A stretch of DNA of 47,489 nucleotides, taken from contig NZ_JAMPXE010000004.1 in assembly GCF_023701345.1 (NCBI RefSeq), positions 1-47,489 of the forward strand, written 5' to 3'. Below are positions 35,909 through 45,422 of this stretch, one piece after another. The position numbers and the translations under genes were made by a program. Under the pieces are notes generated by a model that was not told the DNA's origin, did no database searches, and worked only from the letters and a program-made list of their open reading frames with translations. The stretch's first letter is position 1. The number at the start of each line of letters is the position of its first letter. Origin of the DNA: Rhodoferax sp. (GTDB lineage Bacteria > Pseudomonadota > Gammaproteobacteria > Burkholderiales > Burkholderiaceae_C).

Positions 35909-37784
35909 TGCCGGTGAACTCTTCGAGGAACTCAATGCAGTGGACGAATCCACCGGCATTGAGGCCAAGCGAGCCAGTGAGCTGGGCAAGTCAGTGATGC
36001 AAACCGTCATCGCCTTCGCTAACGAGCCTGGGCTGGATGGAGGTTATTTGCTGCTGGGGGCCGATTGGTTCGTCAACGACAAGGGCGATACCGTGTACCG
36101 CGCTGCTGGCCTGCCTGACCCCGACAAAGTGCAACGCGATCTGGCCAGCCAGTGCGCGTCCATGCTCAACATCGCCTTGAGACCGGAGATGCAGCTGGAA
36201 ACGGTGGATGGCAAAACCGTTTTGGTGGTGTATGTACCTGAAGTCGATGTCACGCAGAAGCCGGTTTATATCAAGGCGACAGGCCTGCCACGTGGTGCAT
36301 ACCGCCGCATTGGCTCAACCGACCAGCATTGCGTGGATGAAGACTTGTGGGTCTTGCGCGGCGAAAGTCAGCCTCTGCATGGTCCGGATTTGAGCATCCT
36401 GCCCGATGCCCGAATGGATGACTTCGACCCAGCTGCAGTTGCCACTTACCGACGGGAGCGCGCCCGCATCAATCCTCAGGCGGAAGAACTCGCCTATGGT
36501 GACGAAGACATGTTCGAGGCCCTTGGCATGCTGCGCCGGGTGGATGGTCGCCTGCAACCCACGCTGGCTGGCATCGTTCTTTTTGGCAAGCCCATCGCCT
36601 TGCGCCGTCTGCTGCCAATGGTGCGCATCGACTACATCCGAGTACCGGGTAACGAATGGGTGCAAGACCCTGATAACCGTTTTCAGTCCATCGATATCCG
36701 CAAACCCTTGCTGCTCGCGCTGCCGCAAGCGGAAGCCAGCATCATCGATGAACTGCCCAAAGGGTTTCGCTTGCCTGAGGGGCAGCTGCAGAGCGTGCAA
36801 GAACCCATCCTGCCGCGCAAGGTCATTCGTGAGGCGCTGGCCAATGCTGCCATGCACCGCAACTACACCCTGCACAGCCCCATTCAGATCATCCGCTACA
36901 GCAACCGTATCGAAATCCGCAATGTCGGCTATTCGGTCAAGGAACCGGCTCAGTTGGGTACGCCCGGCTCCCGCCTGCGCAACCCGACCATTGCGGCCGT
37001 TTTGCAAGACCTGCACCTGGCCGAGGCCAAGGGCACCGGGATTCGTGCCATGCGTCGGCTGGCTGCAGAGGCCGGTTTGCCAATGCCTGAGTTTCATTCA
37101 GATCGCTATGCCAATGAATTCAAGCTCACACTTTTCCTGCACAACCTGCTGACCGAGGATGATCATGCTTGGCTGCGCAGCTTTGCAGGCTCGACCATCG
37201 GTGCCGACGAAGCCAAGGTATTGATATACGCCCGTGCCACTGGCGCCGTGGACAACACGGCTTGTCGCGACTTCTGTGGGCTCGACACCCTGGCGGCCAG
37301 CTTGGTGCTGCGCCGCCTGCGCGACCGGGGACTGCTGGCAAAGCAGGGGGCTGGCAGCCGCACTTACTACACACTCGCCAGTGCCGAACCTCTAGAAATC
37401 TTGGACACCAGACAGCCAGAGCTGCCGCTGGGAATCCCGTTAAGTGCCAATGGAAACGGCATGCATGCGCCTGAGACCGATCCTGCAGCTTGCAACCCAG
37501 AGCTTGCAACCTTGCCGCCCGAGCTTGCAACCTTACTTGCAACCTTGACGGGCCGCGTCGGTGCCGAAGCCCTGCGCGAGGGCATCCGCCGACTGTGTGC
37601 CTGGGCACCCCTGACCGTTGACCAGCTTGCAACCTTTCTGGACAAGGACCGCCATTACCTGCGCAACAAACACCTGATCCCCATGGTGCGTGAAGGCCAA
37701 CTGCGCTTCCGCTACCCGGAAACTGCCAAACACCCGCACCAGGCTTATGTCGCATCCGGGGACGAGAGCACGAGTCATGACTGA
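35901..37784 (+). CDS. AlbA_2 (Schlafen-like) domain ATP-binding protein of the restriction locus
   Basis: 627 residues from ATG 35901 behind GGAGG, overlapping hsdM copy 2 by 8 bp. An AlbA_2/Schlafen-type domain covers about residues 15-150 (STGIEAKRASE, GGYLLLGAD, PRGAYRRIGST). A GHKL-type ATPase domain (HATPase_c_4) covers about 290-410 (REALANAAMHRNY, IEIRNVG, KGTGIRAMR). The C-terminus has winged-HTH character with an LATL-rich stretch encoded by repeated CTTGCAACC. Such proteins are often annotated as RecG-like regulators and do occur inside type I loci. Its role here, in regulation or in the defence reaction, is unknown. Confidence 0.83.
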   Translation: MRSAGELFEELNAVDESTGIEAKRASELGKSVMQTVIAFANEPGLDGGYLLLGADWFVNDKGDTVYRAAGLPDPDKVQRDLASQCASMLNIALRPEMQLETVDGKTVLVVYVPEVDVTQKPVYIKATGLPRGAYRRIGSTDQHCVDEDLWVLRGESQPLHGPDLSILPDARMDDFDPAAVATYRRERARINPQAEELAYGDEDMFEALGMLRRVDGRLQPTLAGIVLFGKPIALRRLLPMVRIDYIRVPGNEWVQDPDNRFQSIDIRKPLLLALPQAEASIIDELPKGFRLPEGQLQSVQEPILPRKVIREALANAAMHRNYTLHSPIQIIRYSNRIEIRNVGYSVKEPAQLGTPGSRLRNPTIAAVLQDLHLAEAKGTGIRAMRRLAAEAGLPMPEFHSDRYANEFKLTLFLHNLLTEDDHAWLRSFAGSTIGADEAKVLIYARATGAVDNTACRDFCGLDTLAASLVLRRLRDRGLLAKQGAGSRTYYTLASAEPLEILDTRQPELPLGIPLSANGNGMHAPETDPAACNPELATLPPELATLLATLTGRVGAEALREGIRRLCAWAPLTVDQLATFLDKDRHYLRNKHLIPMVREGQLRFRYPETAKHPHQAYVASGDESTSHD

Positions 37785-38964
37785 GAAGAAATTGAAACCC
37801 GGCTGGCGTCGCGTGAAGTTTGGCGACGTGGTGCAGTTGTCCAAGGCCCGTTGCGCTGACCCTCTGGCCGAAGGCGTGGAGCGATACGTTGGTCTGGAGC
37901 ACTTGGAGCCAGGTGATTTGCGGATTCGCAATTGGGGCAATGTGGCCGATGGCGTCACCTTCACCAGCGTTTTCCGCCCCGGGCAGGTGTTATTCGGCAA
38001 GCGTCGCGCTTACCAGCGCAAGGTTGCTGTGGCGGACTTTTCTGGCGTGTGTTCAGGCGACATCTATGTGATGGAAACTAAGGATGCCACGGTCCTGATG
38101 CTTGAGTTGCTGCCGTTCATTTGCCAAACCGATGCATTCTTTGATCACGCAGTTGGGACCTCAGCCGGCTCACTTAGCCCACGCACGAATTGGACAAGCC
38201 TGTCTGATTTTGAGTTTGAGCTGCCACCGTTGGAGAAGCAGCATAAAGCTGTGGAGTTATTGCAAGCAGCATCTCATGCTGCAAATGCACAGGATGAAGC
38301 GCTGTCTCATTTGCAAGCCATGCGCAAGTCGGCAATTGATTATTTGCTCGCTTTTCCCGAAGATGGCCAAGTGGCTCGCCTCGAAACTGTTGGGAGCATG
38401 CAAAACGGCCGCCCATTTCCTGCCGATCAATATGCTGATCATGGTTTGAAGCTCTTGAGACCAGGAAACCTCGGTTCGTCTGGCTACCTTCAATGGGCCG
38501 AGGGAAAAACTGTGTGCTTGGATCCGGCGTGGGAAAAGACTGCGGAGGACTTCGTCATACAGCCGGGCGATGTTGTCATAAATCTAACCGCGCAGTCTCT
38601 CGATGACGGGTTCATGGGGCGGGTCTGCCTCGCCAAAGAAAACGACAAGAGTCTGCTCAATCAGCGAATCGGGAGATTCCGGTGCAACGAAGAATTACTG
38701 TTGCCAGAATTCCTCTTTCGATGTTTGCAAACTACGCGTTTTCGCCAGCATGCGCACGCGAATTGCGAGGGAAGCAAGGTCAAGCATATGTTCTGGCAGC
38801 ACCTTGCTAAATATGAAATCGCAGTTCCAAAACTTTCTATTCAGCGCGATGTAATTGATCAGTGTGCAGATGTTGATCAAGCAATTGATGGACTCACAAG
38901 GCGACTGAAATCGTCAAGAGATATGAGCACAATGCTCGTAAACAGATTGGCAGGGGTGCGTTGA
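37777..38964 (+). CDS. hsdS: Type I restriction-modification specificity subunit HsdS
   Basis: 395 residues from ATG 37777, overlapping the previous gene by 8 bp. Two target-recognition domains (about 1-165 and 200-360) alternate with conserved helices (LEKQHKAVELLQAASHAANA, SIQRDVIDQCADVDQAIDG). TRD1 ends with TNWTSLSDFEFELPPLEKQ, the canonical TRD exit. TRD2 (from about 38390) uses noticeably more A/T-ending codons than TRD1, consistent with domain exchange that changed the recognised sequence. HsdS directs both the methylase and the HsdR nuclease. Confidence 0.88.
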   Translation: MTEKKLKPGWRRVKFGDVVQLSKARCADPLAEGVERYVGLEHLEPGDLRIRNWGNVADGVTFTSVFRPGQVLFGKRRAYQRKVAVADFSGVCSGDIYVMETKDATVLMLELLPFICQTDAFFDHAVGTSAGSLSPRTNWTSLSDFEFELPPLEKQHKAVELLQAASHAANAQDEALSHLQAMRKSAIDYLLAFPEDGQVARLETVGSMQNGRPFPADQYADHGLKLLRPGNLGSSGYLQWAEGKTVCLDPAWEKTAEDFVIQPGDVVINLTAQSLDDGFMGRVCLAKENDKSLLNQRIGRFRCNEELLLPEFLFRCLQTTRFRQHAHANCEGSKVKHMFWQHLAKYEIAVPKLSIQRDVIDQCADVDQAIDGLTRRLKSSRDMSTMLVNRLAGVR

Positions 38965-38966
38965 CC

Positions 38967-41963
38967 ATGGCATTTACAGAATCAAACACCGTCGAAGCCT
39001 ACGTCCGCGACCTTCTCGCTGGCCCCGTAAAGGCAGTTCCTGTCAATGTTGCGCAAGAGCCTCAGGCCAGTTATGGCACAAGTCCCAAGGGTATCGGCTG
39101 GGGTTACAAGGCACCGGCGGAGGTGCCACGCCAGATTCAGGAGGTGTTGGTCGAATCCTGGCTGCGTGAAGCGCTGATCCGTCTAAACCCTGAAATCGCG
39201 GCCCAACCTGACCGTGCGGATGAGGTGCTCTACAAGCTGCGGGCCATCGTGTTGTCGGTGCGTTCTGACGGGTTGATACGCGCCAATGAAGAGATGACTG
39301 CCTGGATGCGTGGTGAACGCTCCATGCCTTTTGGCGACAACAACCAGCATGTGCCGGTGCACCTGATTGACCTGGACGACTTGTCGCAAAACCAGTACAT
39401 CGTCACCCAGCAGTACACCTACCGGGCCGGGCCCAATGAGCGTCGTGCCGATTTGGTGCTGCTGGTGAACGGCATGCCACTTGTGCTGATTGAGGCCAAA
39501 ACACCGGTCAAAAAGTGCATCAGCTGGGTAGATGGTGCGGTGCAGGTAAACGCGGACTACGAGAAGTTTGTGCCCGAGCTGTTCGTTTGCAACGTGTTCT
39601 CAGTTGCCACCGAGGGCAAGGAATACCACTACGGATCCATTGGACTGCCAGTCAAGGACTGGGGCCCATGGCACCTTGACGAGGGCAAAGAGTCGGATGG
39701 TTCCCATCACCACCCGCTGAAAACGCTCAAGCTGTCAGCCGAAAGCATGTTGCGGCCCAACGTGGTGCTGGACATTTTGGGTAGTTTCACCCTGTTTGCC
39801 ACAGACAAGAAAAAACGCCGCATCAAAATTATTTGCCGCTACCAGCAATACGAAGCTGCAAACAAACTCGTCGAGCGCGTGGTGGCTGGCTATCCCAAGA
39901 AGGGGCTGATTTGGCACTTTCAGGGGTCAGGCAAATCATTGCTGATGGTGTTTGCCGCGCAAAAGCTGCGCATGCACTTGCACTTGAAGAACCCCACGGT
40001 CATCATTGTGGTGGACCGCATCGATCTGGATAGCCAGATCACCGGCACTTTCACCGGTGCCGACATCCCAAACTTGGACAAAGCGGACACCCGCGAGAAG
40101 CTCCAACAGTTGCTGGGGCAGGATGTTCGCAAGATCATCATCACCACCATCTTCAAGTTTGGTGAAGCTACCGGCTGCCTGAATGACCGTAGCAACATCA
40201 TTGCGCTGGTGGATGAAGCCCACCGCACGCAAGAAGGTGACCTGGGCCGCAAAATGCGTGAGGCGCTGCCCAATGCGTTTCTGTTCGGCCTGACCGGCAC
40301 GCCCATCAACCGCTCTGACCGCAATACCTTTTACGCCTTTGGTGCGGATGAGGATGCTTTGGGCTACATGAGCCGCTACGGGTTTGAGGAATCCATCCGG
40401 GATGGCGCCACCTTGAAACTGCATTTCGAGCCGCGACTGGTCAACCTGCACATCGACAAAACAGCGATCGAAGCAGCATTCAAGGACCTGACAGGTGGTT
40501 TGTCAGACCTGGATCGGGACTCTCTGGGCAAGACCGCTGCCAAGATGGCCGTGTTGGTGAAAACGCCGGAGCGCATTCGGCGCGTCTGTGAAGACATCGT
40601 GCTGCACTACCAAACCAAGGTGGAGCCCAACGGCTTTAAGGGGCAGATCGTCACCTTCGACCGGGAGTCCTGCCTGTTGTACAAAGCAGAACTGGACAAA
40701 CTGCTGCCGCCCGAAGCAAGCGACATCGTCATGTCGGTACAGGCCGCTGATAAGAAGGAACACCCGGAATACGCAGCTTATGACCGCAGCCGTGACGCCG
40801 AGGAACGCTTGCTGGACCGTTTTCGTGACCCGGCTGACCCGCTCAAGCTGATCATCGTGACCGCCAAGTTGCTGACTGGCTTTGATGCGCCCATCCTGCA
40901 AGCGATGTACTTGGACAAGCCATTGCGCGACCACAGCTTGCTGCAAGCCATTTGCCGGGTCAACCGCACATATTCCGATCAGAAAACGCATGGCTTGATC
41001 GTGGACTATCTGGGCATTTTTGATGATGTGGCAGCGGCACTGGAGTTTGACGACCAAAGCGTCAAGCAGGTGGTTAGCAACATTCAAGAGCTGAAAGACA
41101 AATTGCCCGAGGCCATGCAGAAATGCCTCGTGTTCTTCTCCGGAGTGGATCGCAGCCAGACGGGTTACGAAGGATTGATTGCGGCGCAGCAATGCCTGCC
41201 CAACAACACGGTGCGCGACAACTTTGCTGCCGAATACAGCCTGCTGAGTAAGATATGGGAGGCCCTGTCGCCCGACTCGGTATTAGGTCCGTTTGAGACG
41301 GACTACAAATGGCTGTCTCAGGTGTACCAGTCGGTGCAGCCATCGAGTGGACACGGCAAGCTGATCTGGCATTCGCTGGGCGCCAAGACCATTGAATTGA
41401 TTCATCAGAACGTGCATGTTGATGCGGTTCGCGACGATCTTGACACGCTGGTGTTGGACGCTGACTTGCTTGAGGCCGTGCTGTCCAATCCGGACCCAAA
41501 GAGTGCAAAAGAAATCGAGATCAAATTGGTTCGGCGCATGCGCAAGCATCTGGGCAATCCGAAATTCAAAAAGCTGTCCGAACGGTTGGATGCCCTCAAA
41601 GATAGGTTTGAATCCGGGCAGATCAACAGCGTCGAATTCTTGAAGCAGTTGCTGGAAATTGCCAAGGAAACACTGCAGGCCGAAAAGGAAGTACCACCCG
41701 AAGAAGATGAAGATCGCGGCAAGGCGGCGTTAACGGAGCTATTCAACGAGGTAAAAACCACCGAGACGCCTATCATTGTTGAACGTTTGGTGTCGGATAT
41801 CGATGAAATTGTTCGCCTAGTTCGTTTTCCAGGATGGCAGGGAACGCAGGCCGGTGAGCGCGAGGTGAAGAAGGCTCTACGCAAGGCGCTCTTCAAATAC
41901 AAGCTGCACGCTGATGAGGACCTATTCGTGAAGGCCTTCACCTACATCCGACAGTATTACTGA
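38967..41963 (+). CDS. hsdR: Type I restriction endonuclease subunit HsdR
   Basis: 998 residues from ATG 38967, 2 bp after hsdS. The N-terminal PD-(D/E)xK nuclease has Asp162 (RRADLVLL) and Glu176-x-Lys178 (LIEAKTP). The SF2 translocase has Walker A FQGSGKS (about 318-324), DEAH (416-419) and motif III GLTGTPINR, followed by helicase lobe 2 (LTGFDAPILQAMYLDKPLRD, ICRVNRTY). A C-terminal helical region likely docks on the methylase. Length and motifs are complete, so the system should be able to restrict. Confidence 0.93.
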   Translation: MAFTESNTVEAYVRDLLAGPVKAVPVNVAQEPQASYGTSPKGIGWGYKAPAEVPRQIQEVLVESWLREALIRLNPEIAAQPDRADEVLYKLRAIVLSVRSDGLIRANEEMTAWMRGERSMPFGDNNQHVPVHLIDLDDLSQNQYIVTQQYTYRAGPNERRADLVLLVNGMPLVLIEAKTPVKKCISWVDGAVQVNADYEKFVPELFVCNVFSVATEGKEYHYGSIGLPVKDWGPWHLDEGKESDGSHHHPLKTLKLSAESMLRPNVVLDILGSFTLFATDKKKRRIKIICRYQQYEAANKLVERVVAGYPKKGLIWHFQGSGKSLLMVFAAQKLRMHLHLKNPTVIIVVDRIDLDSQITGTFTGADIPNLDKADTREKLQQLLGQDVRKIIITTIFKFGEATGCLNDRSNIIALVDEAHRTQEGDLGRKMREALPNAFLFGLTGTPINRSDRNTFYAFGADEDALGYMSRYGFEESIRDGATLKLHFEPRLVNLHIDKTAIEAAFKDLTGGLSDLDRDSLGKTAAKMAVLVKTPERIRRVCEDIVLHYQTKVEPNGFKGQIVTFDRESCLLYKAELDKLLPPEASDIVMSVQAADKKEHPEYAAYDRSRDAEERLLDRFRDPADPLKLIIVTAKLLTGFDAPILQAMYLDKPLRDHSLLQAICRVNRTYSDQKTHGLIVDYLGIFDDVAAALEFDDQSVKQVVSNIQELKDKLPEAMQKCLVFFSGVDRSQTGYEGLIAAQQCLPNNTVRDNFAAEYSLLSKIWEALSPDSVLGPFETDYKWLSQVYQSVQPSSGHGKLIWHSLGAKTIELIHQNVHVDAVRDDLDTLVLDADLLEAVLSNPDPKSAKEIEIKLVRRMRKHLGNPKFKKLSERLDALKDRFESGQINSVEFLKQLLEIAKETLQAEKEVPPEEDEDRGKAALTELFNEVKTTETPIIVERLVSDIDEIVRLVRFPGWQGTQAGEREVKKALRKALFKYKLHADEDLFVKAFTYIRQYY

Positions 41964-41982
41964 ACTACCAGTCAGGCAAAAG

Positions 41983-43554
41983 ATGCAAATTCAGTTCAGA
42001 GTTCTGGGTCTAAGTGACCAAGTCTCATCAAAGCTTCGAGAGGTTGTGCAACTCAAACCGGGAAACTGGGATGACTATTCTTTTAAGACATCTTTTGACG
42101 CAACCTACATCGACGTTCATGGCAATCGAATTGAACTTGGCACGTTGAAAATTGGGTATGTCGATCAACCAAAAGGCTGGACCCGGGAAAAGATTCCCGC
42201 AGCCTTCGAAAGCTTACCGGATGGTTGGTTTTCACTCGGTCAAGATGTGGACTATTACAAGACTGTCCGCAGCTCTTTGAAACCTGAACTTTGCGCGGCC
42301 ATTCTTTTAGCTTTGAAAGACGTAGTAAACAGCGAGGAACTACTTGTAGTTGCCGCGAATGAACTGGTTTTTCGGGAATCATTGACCCGTGGTGTTGGTC
42401 TTTCCACAATCAAAGATCAGTTCAAACGTGTTCTGAATGGACAAGCCGAGCTGACCGATTTCCACTTTTCATATGCCCAAGATGGGAATGAAAAGAATGC
42501 AGCCGTGGCAATTAATTTTCGTGTGTCTGCTGGATCGACACCATCTTCAAATGTACACGTGCTGATTGGACGGAATGGTGTCGGTAAGACGACCCTTTTG
42601 AACAACATGGTGCGTACTCTAATGCAGGAGACAAAAAGGGAGAGTGAACCACTTTGCCAATTTCACCTTGAGGAAGAATTTTTAGATAGAAAGCCGCTAC
42701 CCCATAGTTACTTCAGCAACGTTGTATCTGTTTCATTTAGTGCTTTTGACCCTTTCCTCCCGCCTCCTGATCAACAGGATCGTTCTCAAGGGCCAGCATT
42801 TTTTTACATTGGTATGAAGAATGCCAGATCAGGGGCCCAGAGCACTGAAGCACTCACGCCAAAAACATCTGGGGACCTTGTAAATGACTTCGTTTCAAGT
42901 TTTAAATCTTGTTTGAGCCAGCCTGCGAAGAAAGCCAGATGGTTGACTGCAATTCGGCGCTTGGCATCAGATTCAAATTTCGCCGACATGGCGCTAGAGA
43001 GACTTATTGACTTAGACGACAAAGAGGCGGCGCGAGCAGCCGGTGCAATCGCTGGGCGTATGAGCTCCGGCCATTCGATCGTTTTGCTGACAATTACCAA
43101 GCTTGTCGACACAGTGCAAGAAAAGGCACTAGTCCTGATCGACGAACCAGAAAGTCATTTACATCCGCCTCTTTTATCCGCGTTCACTAGAGCTCTTTCC
43201 GATTTGCTTCATGATCGGAATGGTGTTGCCATTGTTGCGACGCATTCACCGGTGGTCTTGCAAGAAGTACCCCGTTCTTGTGTGTGGAAGCTGACGAGGA
43301 TTAGAGCTCAAGGGCGATCTGATCGTCCTGAACGAGAAACTTTCGGTGAGAACGTTGGGATACTCACCAGGGAGGTCTTCGGACTGGAGGTTTCGAAGTC
43401 AGGTTTTCATGAGATTCTTCAACACTCAGTTGACGCTGGCGGTTCCTATGAGTCTATTTGTGGCAATTACCGCGATCAACTTGGCACCGAAGCGAGGGCG
43501 ATTTTGCTGACTCTCATTGCTAATCGAGACGCAAGCTCTGAATTCACTCAATGA
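41983..43554 (+). CDS. AAA/ABC-type ATPase of a Septu-like (PtuA-like) defence pair
   Basis: 523 residues. The first 180 residues match no domain I recognise; they are followed by an SMC/ABC-like ATPase with Walker A GRNGVGKTT (196-204), signature-like RMSSGHSI (about 359-366), Walker B VLIDEPESHLHP and H-loop ATHSPVV. This is the AAA_21 style found in PtuA, OLD-like and retron-linked ATPases. Its stop overlaps the following HNH nuclease gene by 4 bp. ATPase plus HNH nuclease is the Septu (PtuA-PtuB) layout. Its codon use is AT-richer than hsdR, so it may have joined the island separately. Confidence 0.8.
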   Translation: MQIQFRVLGLSDQVSSKLREVVQLKPGNWDDYSFKTSFDATYIDVHGNRIELGTLKIGYVDQPKGWTREKIPAAFESLPDGWFSLGQDVDYYKTVRSSLKPELCAAILLALKDVVNSEELLVVAANELVFRESLTRGVGLSTIKDQFKRVLNGQAELTDFHFSYAQDGNEKNAAVAINFRVSAGSTPSSNVHVLIGRNGVGKTTLLNNMVRTLMQETKRESEPLCQFHLEEEFLDRKPLPHSYFSNVVSVSFSAFDPFLPPPDQQDRSQGPAFFYIGMKNARSGAQSTEALTPKTSGDLVNDFVSSFKSCLSQPAKKARWLTAIRRLASDSNFADMALERLIDLDDKEAARAAGAIAGRMSSGHSIVLLTITKLVDTVQEKALVLIDEPESHLHPPLLSAFTRALSDLLHDRNGVAIVATHSPVVLQEVPRSCVWKLTRIRAQGRSDRPERETFGENVGILTREVFGLEVSKSGFHEILQHSVDAGGSYESICGNYRDQLGTEARAILLTLIANRDASSEFTQ

Positions 43555-44408
43555 AGAGACTTCCACGCCCAATTTTGACTGCTTCTCAGGTATACGATGC
43601 ATGTATCAGTGGAGTGAAGGATGTAACAATCTTAGCCCGCTATAAGGCAGCTTCGAAAGCCTTTGAAGCTGCATCACTGGTGTATGAAGCTCACGCTTCC
43701 GCACATAGCTTATATCAATTTCCTGCATGCGCTTGGGGAAAGGGTGAGCAGGTGATTCTTGATTCTCTGACCAAAGCGGATTTGGGGGAGTTGTACGAAT
43801 CCTATATGGTGAACAAGCGATACCCTGGTAGAAGTTACTATGACCAGCTGCTCGCATCGGCGCCATTAGGGAAGTGTCCGTATTGTGGGTTTGGTCAGGC
43901 GACAACAGTAGATCATTTCCTTGCCAAAGCCAGATATCCAGCGTTTTCTGTTATGCCGAATAACCTTGTGCCTGCTTGCAGTGATTGCAACAAGGGTAAG
44001 GGTAGTGTGATCGTTTTAAAGGATACTGAGGCTTCGCATCCGTACTTCGAAGACGCGCGAATTGAAAAAGATGCATGGCTTTTTGCAACAATCGCAGAAT
44101 CCAAGCCTGTCACTGCAACCTATGCATTTGTTGCGCCTTTGGATTGGCCGTCTGACCTGTCATTGCGCGTTAAAAGCTACTTTGGTGAATTTGATCTAGC
44201 TGATCGGTTTGCGATTGAAGCAGCCAGTGAAATGGTGTCTGTGTCTGACTATCTCACTGCGCTACCGACGCAACGGCTCCGGACTGCGCATCTCAACCTT
44301 ATCGCGCAGATGGAGCGCGGCCAACGCACAAATGGTTGGAAGGCAGCTTTGTACGAAGCGTTATCAAGGTCAGATTGGTACTGCGCAAGTGGTTACATTC
44401 ACTCTTAG
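43551..44408 (+). CDS. HNH endonuclease partner (PtuB-like)
   Basis: 285 residues with a zinc-bound HNH nuclease core: Cys109-x2-Cys112 (KCPYCG), Asp121-His122 (TVDHFLAKARYP), Asn138 (PNNLVPAC) and Cys143-x2-Cys146-Asn-Lys (CSDCNKGKG). A helical N-terminal region (1-105) and a roughly 130-residue C-terminal region match nothing I recognise. It begins inside the ATPase stop codon, so the two are co-translated. By analogy with Septu, the ATPase would hold the nuclease and release it on infection. It is longer than typical PtuB, so a distinct subtype is possible. Confidence 0.8.
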   Translation: MKRLPRPILTASQVYDACISGVKDVTILARYKAASKAFEAASLVYEAHASAHSLYQFPACAWGKGEQVILDSLTKADLGELYESYMVNKRYPGRSYYDQLLASAPLGKCPYCGFGQATTVDHFLAKARYPAFSVMPNNLVPACSDCNKGKGSVIVLKDTEASHPYFEDARIEKDAWLFATIAESKPVTATYAFVAPLDWPSDLSLRVKSYFGEFDLADRFAIEAASEMVSVSDYLTALPTQRLRTAHLNLIAQMERGQRTNGWKAALYEALSRSDWYCASGYIHS

Positions 44409-44510
44409 CTAAGACGGCACTTCATAAAGTGACAACAATTTCTGAGACCCAATCACAAACCCACACAGCAAAACAGCCGCATCAGCAGCTGTTTACGTAT
44501 CAAGTAAGAT

Positions 44511-44518
44511 TTTTCGAA
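44511..44518. repeat. Target site duplication, left copy
   Basis: TTTTCGAA directly precedes the left end of the IS66 element and recurs exactly at 47295-47302. Eight bases is the duplication length typical of IS66. Confidence 0.9.
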
Positions 44519-44594
44519 GTAAGCGGCTAGGCATCCCATCTTGAATCGACTCAAATGATCAGGCATCGTCCCCACGAAGGAGAACGTGGAGACG

Positions 44595-45002
44595 ATGAAT
44601 CAATTACCAACAGTAGATCGCCCTCGGCGACGTGAGTACAGCGCGGAGTTCAAGGCTGGAGTGCTGGAGCAATGTCGCCAGCCAGGCGCGTCGCTTGCCG
44701 GCGTTGCGCTGGGTTACGGCATCAACCCGAACATGGTGCACCGCTGGATGCGGGAAGAGCGCCAACGCCGGGAACTGGTCGAACTGCAAAGGGGAGCTTC
44801 GACATTTATCCCGCTGCAATTGGCAGCGTCTCCGTGCGTAAACCCAGATTTGGCAAAGTGCGCGCAAGCCACCACCGCTCAGAGCGCTGCCACTGAAGAC
44901 ATCCGAGTTGAGATTCAACGTGCAGGCGGCAAGGTAACTGTGACGTGGCCTGTGCAATCTGCCAGCGAATGTGGAGCCTGGTTGCGGGAGTGGCTGCGAT
45001 GA
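44595..45002 (+). CDS. tnpA: IS66-family TnpA (orf1, HTH protein)
   Basis: About 135 residues from ATG 44595, or 138 from a GTG at 44586. An HTH of the transposase_8 type (RRREYSAEFKAGVLEQCRQP, then GYGINPNMVHRWMRE) occupies the N-terminus. The C-terminus (IRVEIQRAGGKVTVTWPV) is typical of IS66 orf1. It overlaps tnpB by 4 bp and is required with TnpB for IS66 transposition. Confidence 0.9.
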   Translation: MNQLPTVDRPRRREYSAEFKAGVLEQCRQPGASLAGVALGYGINPNMVHRWMREERQRRELVELQRGASTFIPLQLAASPCVNPDLAKCAQATTAQSAATEDIRVEIQRAGGKVTVTWPVQSASECGAWLREWLR

Positions 45003-45340
45003 TACGAATCGACGCCCTCTGGCTGGCAACAACCCCCATAGACATGCGCATGGGGACGGAGCGTTTGCTTGCACGGGTTGTGCAGGTGTTCGGATCTGCC
45101 CAGGCCCATCATGGCTACCTGTTTGCCAACGCGCGGGGCAACCGTATCAAATTACTGCTGCACGATGGCTTTGGCCTGTGGTGTGCAGCCCGGCGGCTCA
45201 ATCAAGGCGGATTTGAATGGCCACGAGGCAGCTCTGATATGTCGGCCTCGATCACGTTGACACAGCGGCAATTCGATGCCCTGGTGTTGGGACTTCCATG
45301 GAGTCGACTGGAACAAACGCAGACCATTATTCGACTGTGA
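44999..45340 (+). CDS. tnpB: IS66-family TnpB (orf2)
   Basis: 113 residues from ATG 44999, overlapping the tnpA stop (ATGA). It shows the IS66 Orf2 pattern: TPIDMRMGTERLLARV, GYLFANARGNRIKLLLHDGF and a FEWP motif. Length is standard. Confidence 0.92.
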   Translation: MIRIDALWLATTPIDMRMGTERLLARVVQVFGSAQAHHGYLFANARGNRIKLLLHDGFGLWCAARRLNQGGFEWPRGSSDMSASITLTQRQFDALVLGLPWSRLEQTQTIIRL

Positions 45341-45422
45341 GAACTGTGGGCAAAGCGGTGGCGCGAGGCAATTAGCGGATGCCCTAATTCATTTTTTTGT
45401 GCATTATTTGCACAATACAAAC

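Noticed and set aside
37488-37635. CRISPR-like array from the repeated CTTGCAACC
   Set aside because: Units are 9 bases, irregularly spaced and in frame within a coding gene; no spacers or cas genes.
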